Part shown: positions 1-6,554 of the stretch, piece by piece
Position numbering within the stretch: the stretch's first letter is position 1
Layout of the letters: each line of letters opens with the position of its first letter
Assembly (NCBI GenBank): GCA_039808025.1
Contig: JBDHSK010000007.1
Location: 1-64,000, forward strand
DNA length: 64,000 bases
From: Sandaracinobacteroides sp039808025
GTDB lineage: Bacteria > Pseudomonadota > Alphaproteobacteria > Sphingomonadales > Sphingomonadaceae
Direction of reading: 5' to 3'
The notes under the pieces: model-generated
Databases searched by the model: none
Seen by the model: only the letters and a program-made list of their open reading frames with translations
Told to the model about the DNA's origin: nothing
Program-made: the position numbers and the translations under genes

Positions 1-171
1 GTGGTGGCGATGGCCAACGGCAAGGAAGCCGCCGAGGTGCTGGCAACCGATTTCAACGGCACGATCGAACGGCTGGGCCTGCGCCAGCACCTGTCGTCGA
101 ACCGCACCCAGGGGCTTCCCAACATGATCGCCCGGGTGCGTGAGGCTGCCACCCGTCAGCTGGCCGCCTAG
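1..171 (+). CDS. C-terminal fragment of an unidentified protein (5' end outside window)
   Basis: Frame 1 is open from the first base to a TAG at 169-171, giving 56 residues that end in ATRQLAA. It contains in-frame GTG and ATG codons near the left edge, but the composition and lack of a ribosome binding site suggest that it is simply the tail of a longer gene. The tail is helical and charged (NGKEAAEVL, MIARVREAA). I do not recognise the family. It converges with the glpQ-like gene, with only about 30 bases between the two stop codons. Confidence 0.55.
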   Translation: MVAMANGKEAAEVLATDFNGTIERLGLRQHLSSNRTQGLPNMIARVREAATRQLAA

Positions 172-201
172 AAGCGGGGGTCCTGGCGCTGCGACCAACG
201 C

Positions 202-1185
202 TCAGCGCAGCGCGGCAACGGCAATTGCCGGTGAATCGCTGAACAGGCCATCGATACCGGCCGCTGCGAACGCGCGGATTTCCGCGCCCAGGTCGCCATG
301 GGCCGCCGGGTTCAGGCCCTTGCGATAGCGGCTGGCGAGGAAATAATTTTCGGGCCGGAAGGTCCAGACGTGCACCTTCAGTCCGACGCGGTGCGCCGCA
401 TCGACCAACCCGGTGGGGGTGCCGGCCAGCCGTCCGCGCCGGCGGATCACCAGATCACGTTCCACGCCGATGGCATCGGCATAGGTGGCAATGGCCGCCA
501 ACCCGTTAGGTGTCAGCATGTCGGCATAGGTGGTGCCCGGGCGGTCGGCGGGGCCACCGTCCTTTTCCATCAACTGCACCAGCGGCAAAGGCGTGAGCGG
601 GCGTAGCTGTTGCAGGTTTCCGACTTCAAAGCTCTGGAGGAAGACCGGGGCGTCTGGGCCGGCGCGGCCATGATTGGCCAGGTTCTGCAACATCAGCGGT
701 TCCAGCGGCAGGCCGATTTGGCGGAAATGGCTGGGATGCTTGGTTTCCGGATAGACGCCGACAGGGCGGCCGAAGCGGCGTTCACAGACCGCTACCAGTT
801 CGAGAATTTCCGTGAAGGTGGGGATGGTCTCAGTGTCGTTCCGTGCGGTGTTGGCGCGGCGCAGCAGCGGCAGGCGTTCGCGGGCCTTCAGGGTTTTCAG
901 CTCGGCCAGCGTGAAATCTTCGGTAAACCAGCCCGATACACTGGTACCATCGATCAGCCGGGTGGTGCGGCGGTTGGCGAACTGCCGGTGCCGGGCGACA
1001 TCGGTGGTCGAGCCGATCTCGTTCTCGTGGCGGGCGACCAGAACGCCGTCTGCGGTCGCCACCAGATCGGGCTCTATATAGTCGGCCCCCTGTTCGATGG
1101 CCAGCTGGTAGGCGCCAAGGGTATGTTCCGGCCGCTCGGCACTGGCGCCGCGATGGGCGATGATCAGCGGCCGGGCGAAGGTCAT
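202..1185 (-). CDS. glpQ: Glycerophosphodiester phosphodiesterase (GlpQ/GDPD family)
   Basis: The 327-residue protein should hydrolyse glycerophosphodiesters to glycerol-3-phosphate and an alcohol. The N-terminus carries the GDPD signature: HRGAS at about residues 11-15, then RPEHTLGAY, then IEPDLV with TADGVLVARHE, which together hold the catalytic histidines and metal-binding acidic residues. No signal peptide is visible, unlike periplasmic E. coli GlpQ, so a cytoplasmic form is more likely. Its ATG overlaps the GST stop codon by 4 bp (ATGA), so the two genes are co-transcribed. Confidence 0.9.
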   Translation of the reverse strand: MTFARPLIIAHRGASAERPEHTLGAYQLAIEQGADYIEPDLVATADGVLVARHENEIGSTTDVARHRQFANRRTTRLIDGTSVSGWFTEDFTLAELKTLKARERLPLLRRANTARNDTETIPTFTEILELVAVCERRFGRPVGVYPETKHPSHFRQIGLPLEPLMLQNLANHGRAGPDAPVFLQSFEVGNLQQLRPLTPLPLVQLMEKDGGPADRPGTTYADMLTPNGLAAIATYADAIGVERDLVIRRRGRLAGTPTGLVDAAHRVGLKVHVWTFRPENYFLASRYRKGLNPAAHGDLGAEIRAFAAAGIDGLFSDSPAIAVAALR

Positions 1186-1847
1186 TCCTGACCGGAGGTC
1201 TGGCTGTGGCGGGCTGCGGCCGGCTGGTCATCCGACCGGGAGTCACCGTCGTGCGGCACATTGATGCCCCGCTGTACCGCCGGCCGGCTGGCGATCGCCA
1301 GGCTCCAGCGCGCCATGTTGCGGAACGGGTCGGGGTCGACGCCCGACCAGCGGGCCGTTCTGGTCCAGCACCAGGTGGCGATATCGGCGATCGAATAGTC
1401 TCCGGCCAGCCATTCATGTGACGACAGGTGACGGTCGATCACGGTGAACAGCCGCCGCACTTCGGCGTGATACCGGTTGATGGCGGCCGGGATCTTTTCC
1501 GGGAAGAAGCGGTAGAACAGGTTGGCCTGCCCCATCATCGGGCCGACCGCCGACATCTGGAACATCAGCCATTGCTCGACGCGGCTGGCACCCTTCAGGT
1601 CGCGCGGCATCAACAGGCCGGTCTTGTGGGCGAGATACAGCAGGATGGCGCCCGATTCAAAAACAACAAAGCCGTCATCGACGATGACGGGAATGCGGCC
1701 ATTGGGGTTCAGCGCCAGAAAGGCAGGCAATTTCTGCTCGCCGCTTGCCAGATCGACACTGTGGACTTCGTAGGGAAGCCCCATTTCCTCGAGCGTGACG
1801 GAAACCTTGTAGCCGTTGGGCGTGGGTGCCGTATAAAGCGTGATCAT
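1182..1847 (-). CDS. Glutathione S-transferase family protein
   Basis: This is a 221-residue GST-fold protein. The thioredoxin-like N-terminal domain begins MITLYTAPTPNGYKVSV and carries the cis-Pro/GSH-site segment NPNGRIPVIVDDG followed by FESGAILLYLA. The C-terminal helical domain holds the usual WLAGDYSIADIA motif. It resembles the YghU/YfcG-like bacterial GSTs. The start at 1847 is preferred over upstream in-frame codons because GGGGGGAA lies just before it and the homology begins there. The extreme C-terminus is hydrophilic and probably disordered. First gene of a two-gene unit with the GDPD gene. Confidence 0.88.
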   Translation of the reverse strand: MITLYTAPTPNGYKVSVTLEEMGLPYEVHSVDLASGEQKLPAFLALNPNGRIPVIVDDGFVVFESGAILLYLAHKTGLLMPRDLKGASRVEQWLMFQMSAVGPMMGQANLFYRFFPEKIPAAINRYHAEVRRLFTVIDRHLSSHEWLAGDYSIADIATWCWTRTARWSGVDPDPFRNMARWSLAIASRPAVQRGINVPHDGDSRSDDQPAAARHSQTSGQE

Positions 1848-1931
1848 CTGATTCCCCCCATAGGCCCCGTACTTCTGGCACTTTTGCCGGGCAGTTGCCA
1901 CCCTGTTGATGCTACGGTAGGTCTGCAGTGG

Positions 1932-2945
1932 ATGGACGCCGCCCCCAGTCTCAGCAACAAGCTCATGATGGCGGGCGCGGCCATCGGCCAATGGTTCTCG
2001 ACACCGGCCGGCCTCAGGGTGAAGCGCATCGGCACGATCGGGCTGTCGCTGATTATCCTGCTGGTGCTGGTTCGTGCCATCGCCGAGATCGGCTGGCAGG
2101 AAGTGCTGGCGGCATTGCCGCTGAACCCGTGGTTCTGGCTGTGCTACCTTGGGTCGTATTTCATTCAGCCCGCCTGTGATTTCATCATCTATCGCCGCTG
2201 GTGGACGTTTGGATGGAGGGGGATCGCGCCTTTCCTGAAGAAGCGGGTGATGAACGAGGCGCTGCTCGCCTATTCCGGCGAGACCTACCTGATGGCCTGG
2301 GCGGCGCGGCTTCTGGGGTTCGCGTTCGACCCCAAGGTCAGGCAGCCGCCGATTCTGGGGCGGGGCGACGGGCCGGGTCTTGACCCCCGGGAATATCCGC
2401 TGGCGGCCATCAAGGATGTGAATATCACGTCGGGCCTTGCCGGCAATTTCTTCACCCTGCTGATGCTGATCGTGGCGCTGGTGATGGGGGGCGATGAACT
2501 TTTGTTCGATACGATGGACCCCGAGGCCCTTCGCCGCTTTGCCATCGGCTTCAGTTTTCTGGTGATATTAAGCCTTTCGATCCTGGCCTTCCGCGGCAAG
2601 GTGATGAGCATTCCCACCCGCGACAATCTGTGGTCGGCAGGGGTGCATTTCTTCCGGGTGTCTATGCAGCATCTGCTGTTCACGCTCAGCTGGATCATTG
2701 CTGTGCCGGAAATCGCGCTTGACGTGTGGATTCTGCTGGGAGCGATGCGGCTCGTGATCATGCGGCTGCCCTTCCCGAACAAGGAGATCCTGTTTGCTGC
2801 TGTCGCCGTCACGCTGACCGGCCCGATGTCGGTGCATGTGGCGGCACTGATGGCGGCGCAGGGAGCGCTGCACCTGGTGATGCACGGCATTTCATGGGTT
2901 GGTGGCACCGCCATCGAGGCGGCGGAGAAGCAGGGGCGGACCTGA
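1932..2945 (+). CDS. Multi-spanning membrane protein of unknown function
   Basis: This protein of about 337 residues has hydrophobic segments near residues 34-50, 70-90, 165-190, 200-220, 245-275 and 285-310, with short polar loops. The overall layout, including YFIQPACDFIIYRRWW and an aromatic-rich first half, loosely recalls flippase-like membrane families, but I do not recognise a specific one. The reading frame stays open upstream to 1428, where it is antisense to the GST gene. I place the start at the ATG at 1932, after the GST promoter. It is divergent from GST and convergent with the PEP-CTERM gene. Confidence 0.7.
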   Translation: MDAAPSLSNKLMMAGAAIGQWFSTPAGLRVKRIGTIGLSLIILLVLVRAIAEIGWQEVLAALPLNPWFWLCYLGSYFIQPACDFIIYRRWWTFGWRGIAPFLKKRVMNEALLAYSGETYLMAWAARLLGFAFDPKVRQPPILGRGDGPGLDPREYPLAAIKDVNITSGLAGNFFTLLMLIVALVMGGDELLFDTMDPEALRRFAIGFSFLVILSLSILAFRGKVMSIPTRDNLWSAGVHFFRVSMQHLLFTLSWIIAVPEIALDVWILLGAMRLVIMRLPFPNKEILFAAVAVTLTGPMSVHVAALMAAQGALHLVMHGISWVGGTAIEAAEKQGRT

Positions 2946-2955
2946 TCGACAAGGA

Positions 2956-2982
2956 ACGGGCGGCCCGAGGTGAGCCGCCCGT
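2956..2982. terminator. Hairpin between convergent genes
   Basis: A perfect 9-bp inverted repeat (ACGGGCGGC ... GCCGCCCGT) with a 9-nt loop lies between the stop codons of two convergent genes. There is no clear U-run on either side, so it is a terminator-like hairpin that could serve both strands rather than a textbook intrinsic terminator. Confidence 0.5.
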
Positions 2983-3006
2983 GAAGCTTGCCTGATCTGG
3001 CGATTG

Positions 3007-3621
3007 TCAGGCGCTGGCACGCAACCGGCGGCGGCGCGCCGTCAGGCCCACCAGACCGAAGCCGGCGATCAGCATGGCCCAGGTGGCGGGTTCAGGAACG
3101 ACGACCGCATAATTGAAGTTGTCGAGCGTGACGGTATTTTCATCCCAGACACTGCCGCTGGTCACCAGTGTGAACGAACGGATGCCGGTTACGTTCACGT
3201 TGGCAACCTGCATGCCGTAATTTTCATCGGCGGTGAAGCTTTTGACGATTTCGGCCGAGCCGGTGTCGAACACCAAAGTGATGGTGACCGGATCGTCGGC
3301 AAAGTCCCAGACATCGGAAAATTCGAAGTTGTAGAGATCGAAGGATTTGCCATCGGCACGCGAGACGGTGGTGACCGAGCCGAAATAGTTGGGAACCAGT
3401 TGCGAGCCATCGGCACCCAGCACCCAGCCATCACCGACTGCGAAGAAGGCGTCGGCGCCGACTCCGTCACCGGGGTTCTCGAACTTCAGCCCACCCGAGA
3501 CCAGCGGCGAATTGTACGTATCGAATGGCACCAGCTCGTTGAAGTCAACGATAATGGTGGTGGCGGCCTGCACAGACCCGGAAATCAGGAGGGCAGCACC
3601 AAGGGCGACTAAAGATTTCAT
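3007..3621 (-). CDS. PEPxxWA-CTERM sorting domain protein
   Basis: This 204-residue exported protein starts with a signal peptide (MKSLVALGAALLISGSVQA, probably cut after the last Ala). A mostly beta-rich middle with NELVPFDTY and SGGLKFENP resembles the concanavalin-like/DUF-type bodies of PEP-CTERM proteins. It ends in the sorting signal VPEPATWAM, a hydrophobic helix and a basic RRRR tail. Such proteins are processed by an exosortase and released to the surface or matrix; no exosortase is in this window. The ATG at 3621 is chosen because GGGGAG precedes it and the signal peptide begins there. Confidence 0.85.
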   Translation of the reverse strand: MKSLVALGAALLISGSVQAATTIIVDFNELVPFDTYNSPLVSGGLKFENPGDGVGADAFFAVGDGWVLGADGSQLVPNYFGSVTTVSRADGKSFDLYNFEFSDVWDFADDPVTITLVFDTGSAEIVKSFTADENYGMQVANVNVTGIRSFTLVTSGSVWDENTVTLDNFNYAVVVPEPATWAMLIAGFGLVGLTARRRRLRASA

Positions 3622-3782
3622 GACATACTCCCCATGTTCGCGGCTGAACGACCGCATGGTTAATGGAGCGCAATTTCATGAATTTTTCAAGAATGAAATA
3701 ATTACGTTATCTCCGCGACATGCAGAAGGGATGCCAGAATCGGGCCAGAATCGGAATGGACCCGCGTGGGCCGCAGTTGTGG

Positions 3783-4709
3783 TCAGAACCAGGCCTGAAG
3801 GCCAGCAACCAGCCGCCAGCCGGCCGTTTCGTCGCCACGCATGCGGGCATAACGGGCGGTGCGGCCAAACAGCCGCTGATGCATGACCCCGATATAGGGG
3901 GCGATTTCGGGCACGAATTCCTGGCGCAGCCTGAGGCCGACTTCAGCCGATGTCAGGCCGCCGCCACGGTGGATGTCGGGCATGTCTTGTGCCGACAGTT
4001 CCAGTTCAAGGGCCGGTTGCAGGATCAGCTTCTGCGTCAGCCGCTGATCGGTCTCGGCCTCGAAACGGGCGCGCAGCTCACTCCGGGTCGACAGATAAAG
4101 CGCCCCTTCCACTTCGAACCAGTAGGGCGCCAGACCGTTGATGGCGATCATGGCGTGGGTGCGGTCAGGCTCGGGCCCGATATCGTGACGGACTCCGGCC
4201 AGCAGGTTGAACCATGGGCCGATGGCATGCCGCCACCCGGCCTCGATGGCGGCGTCGGCAGGGCCGGCGAATACCCCGTGCAGCCGGGTGCGGGCAAAGG
4301 CGCGGTCGATATCGCCACCGGCCGACAGCTCCGCCTCAAGCGCATAGCCATCGGCACCATCGTGGAACTGCGCCTCGGCGCGCTTCAGGCGCACCACGGC
4401 GGTGCGGATGTCGCCATGCTCAGCCCTAAGGCCGGCGCGTGAGCGTTGCATGGCCGCGGCCCCGAAGCTGGTATCGGCCGCCCATGCCGGCCCGCTGAAC
4501 GCCGCGGCGGGGGGTGGCGCCACGGGTGGGTTGGCGATGGCGGGCGTGTGGTCCATTGCGCCGTGGTCCATTGTGCCATGGTTCATTGTGCCATGGTCCA
4601 TTGCCCCGTGGTCCATCGTCGGCATGGCATGGCTGGCGTGCGGGTCGGCGGCGGTCTGCGCCAGTGCCGGGCCAGCAGCCAGCAGCGCCATCAGCAGCAG
4701 CGCCTTCAT
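3783..4709 (-). CDS. copB: Copper resistance protein CopB (outer-membrane)
   Basis: This 308-residue protein has a signal peptide (ending PALAQ), then a Met/His copper-binding run made of MDHGA/MDHGT/MNHGT repeats at about residues 32-55. A C-terminal beta-strand-rich domain of roughly 200 residues follows (DIRTAVVRLKRAE, HDIGPEPDRTHAMIAING, YIGVMHQRLFG) and ends in the aromatic residues LQAWF, as outer-membrane barrels do. CopB proteins bind copper and work with the periplasmic oxidase CopA. Its ATG overlaps the copA stop by 4 bp. Confidence 0.93.
   Translation of the reverse strand: MKALLLMALLAAGPALAQTAADPHASHAMPTMDHGAMDHGTMNHGTMDHGAMDHTPAIANPPVAPPPAAAFSGPAWAADTSFGAAAMQRSRAGLRAEHGDIRTAVVRLKRAEAQFHDGADGYALEAELSAGGDIDRAFARTRLHGVFAGPADAAIEAGWRHAIGPWFNLLAGVRHDIGPEPDRTHAMIAINGLAPYWFEVEGALYLSTRSELRARFEAETDQRLTQKLILQPALELELSAQDMPDIHRGGGLTSAEVGLRLRQEFVPEIAPYIGVMHQRLFGRTARYARMRGDETAGWRLVAGLQAWF
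4545..4616 (-). repeat. 15-bp tandem repeat encoding MDHG(A/T) units in copB
   Basis: Five in-register copies with a period of exactly 15 bp can be followed by the ATG codons whose ends fall at 4616, 4601, 4586, 4571 and 4556. They encode MDHGA, MDHGT, MNHGT, MDHGA and MDH. Copy number is likely to vary by slippage without changing the frame. Confidence 0.85.
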
Positions 4710-6442
4710 GCCGTGGCCCCATCTAGCGGTCGCACCGAAACCACCCGGAACATGCCGGCGTGCATGTGCAGCAGCAGGTGGCAGTGAAAGGCCCAGTCAC
4801 CCGGCGCGTCGGCGGTGAAATCGAAAGTCACCTTGCCGCCGGGCAGCACATTCACCGTGTGCTTGCGCGGCAGGCTGCCGGTGTGGCCATTCACCAGCTC
4901 GAAGAAATGGCCATGCAGGTGGATGGGGTGGGTCATCATCGTGTGGTTCACCAGCACCACCCGCGCGCGCTCGTCGCGGGCAAAGCGGATGGGGTCGACG
5001 CCGTCACTGTATTTGCGGCCGTCGAACGACCACATGAACCGTTCCATGTTGCCGGTCAGGTGCACCTCGACGGTGCGGGTGGGCGGCCGCTGGTCAGGGT
5101 TGGGGGTCAAGGCCATCAGGTCGCGGTAGGTGAGCACCTTGTGCCCGACATCGGCCAGCCCCAGCCCCGGTTCGCCGGTGCGGTCAACCGGGTTGGAAGC
5201 GATCATGTCGACGCCGACGCCCATCTCTATCTGCGGCGGCGCCATGGACTTGTCGCGCATCGGCATGTGGCCGCTGTGGCCGCCGCCGTGGCCGCCAGCG
5301 TTGCCACCGGCGTTGGCGTGTCCGCCATGATCGCCATGCTCACCATGCCCGCCCGTTTCTGCCATCCCGCCCATCCCCATGTCGCGCATGGTCAGGGTGG
5401 GGCGGGGCCGCAGCGGCGGCGGGGTGGCGCGCATTCCCGGCCGGGGCGCCAGCGTTCCCACCGCCATGCCCGAGCGGTCGATCGATTCGGCGACAACGGC
5501 ATAGGCCCGATCGTCGGGCACCACGATCAGGTCATAGGTTTCGGCATTGCCGATCTGCAGTTCCTCCACCTCGGTCGGGCGGACATCCTGCCCGTCGGCT
5601 GCCACCACCAGCAGCTTCAGCCCCGGAATGCGGACGTTGAAGATGGTCATGGCGCTGGCGTTGATCAGCCGCAGCCGCACCCGCTGTTGCGGGGTGAACA
5701 GGCCAGTCCAGTTCTCCCGCGGGCCGTGGCCGTTCAGCAGATAACTGTAGGTGGCGGCCGTCACGTCGGCGATGTCGGTTGGGTCCATGCGCATGGCGGC
5801 CCACATCCGCCGCCCGGCCATTGGCATGTCGCCAGACAGCAGCGTCTGGCGCTGGCGGTTGAAATAGCCGCCTTCGGCCTTCAGCCGGGAAATCAGGGTA
5901 TGCGGGTGCAGGAACGTCCAGTCCGACAGCACGATTACATGCTCGCGGTCGAAGGGGTTAGGGTCAGGGCCTGCCGGGTCGATGACGATGGGGCCATAAA
6001 GGCCTGATTGTTCCTGAAGGCCGGTGTGGCTGTGATACCAGTAGGTTCCGGACTGGCGCACCGGAAATTCGTAGGTGAACTGCTCTCGCGGCCGGATTCC
6101 GGGAAAGCTGAGGCCGGGGACGCCATCCATGGTGTGGGGCAGCAGCAGCCCGTGCCAGTGGATTGAGGTGTCTTCACCCGACAGGGTGTTGCGCACATGG
6201 ATGCGCACGGTCTGCCCCTCTTTCAGGCGGATCAGCGGCCCCGGCAGGGTGCCGTTCACGGTGATGGCGTGGCCGCTGCGCCCACCGGTTTCAAAGCGGC
6301 TGTGCCCGACACTTAGGTGGATATCCTCGCCAGAAAGCGGCGGGGTGGCGGCAAGCCCGGCGCTGCCGCTGAGCGCCCAGCCCGGCAGCAGCCCGGTAGC
6401 CCCGGCAAGCAGCAGCCGGCGTCGGTCGATGGCGATGGTCAT
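4706..6442 (-). CDS. copA: Copper resistance multicopper oxidase CopA
   Basis: This 578-residue periplasmic oxidase oxidises Cu(I) and sequesters copper. It begins with a twin-arginine signal (DRRRLLLAG, then a hydrophobic stretch and GLA). Three cupredoxin domains carry all four copper-binding motifs: IHWHG, YWYHSHTG, HPIHLHGHFFEL and WAFHCHLLLHMHAGMF. A Met/Gly/His-rich insertion of about 40 residues lies between domains 2 and 3. The gene heads the copA-copB operon and is preceded by a CueR-type operator (6448-6478). Confidence 0.95.
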   Translation of the reverse strand: MTIAIDRRRLLLAGATGLLPGWALSGSAGLAATPPLSGEDIHLSVGHSRFETGGRSGHAITVNGTLPGPLIRLKEGQTVRIHVRNTLSGEDTSIHWHGLLLPHTMDGVPGLSFPGIRPREQFTYEFPVRQSGTYWYHSHTGLQEQSGLYGPIVIDPAGPDPNPFDREHVIVLSDWTFLHPHTLISRLKAEGGYFNRQRQTLLSGDMPMAGRRMWAAMRMDPTDIADVTAATYSYLLNGHGPRENWTGLFTPQQRVRLRLINASAMTIFNVRIPGLKLLVVAADGQDVRPTEVEELQIGNAETYDLIVVPDDRAYAVVAESIDRSGMAVGTLAPRPGMRATPPPLRPRPTLTMRDMGMGGMAETGGHGEHGDHGGHANAGGNAGGHGGGHSGHMPMRDKSMAPPQIEMGVGVDMIASNPVDRTGEPGLGLADVGHKVLTYRDLMALTPNPDQRPPTRTVEVHLTGNMERFMWSFDGRKYSDGVDPIRFARDERARVVLVNHTMMTHPIHLHGHFFELVNGHTGSLPRKHTVNVLPGGKVTFDFTADAPGDWAFHCHLLLHMHAGMFRVVSVRPLDGATA

Positions 6443-6447
6443 GCCGC

Positions 6448-6478
6448 GCTTTCAGCCTTGCCATGGTGTCAAGGTCAA
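6448..6478 (-). promoter_or_regulatory. CueR-type promoter/operator of copAB
   Basis: Read on the minus strand, a -35 element TTGACC (6478-6473) abuts the inverted repeat CCTTG-ACACCATGG-CAAGG (6474-6456). A weak -10 (TGAAAG) lies beyond an 18-19 bp spacer. A long spacer with a CCTTG/CAAGG dyad is the hallmark of copper-responsive MerR-family promoters (CueR/HmrR). The cognate regulator is encoded 2.4 kb away at 8849-9241. Confidence 0.7.
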
Positions 6479-6517
6479 GGGGGGGTGCATCAGGCCGACA
6501 GCGGTGGGATGCGGGGC

Positions 6518-6548
6518 TTGACCCTCACATGATGTGAAACTTTATGGA
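6518..6548 (+). promoter_or_regulatory. MerR/CueR-type promoter of the copper ATPase
   Basis: TTGACC (6518-6523) and TATGGA (6543-6548) are separated by 19 bp. A perfect 13-bp dyad TCACAT-G-ATGTGA (6525-6537) occupies the spacer. The geometry fits MerR-family activation, although the arms differ from the CCTTG/CAAGG arms of the copAB operator. If this is the promoter, transcription would begin at about 6554-6556, on or next to the ATG at 6555. Confidence 0.5.
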
Positions 6549-6554
6549 CAGGGG

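Noticed and set aside
4760..6007. A 415-residue open frame antisense to copA
   Set aside because: It is a GC-driven mirror of the copA gene, with His/Gln/Arg-rich translation and no ribosome binding site. The opposite strand encodes a complete multicopper oxidase.
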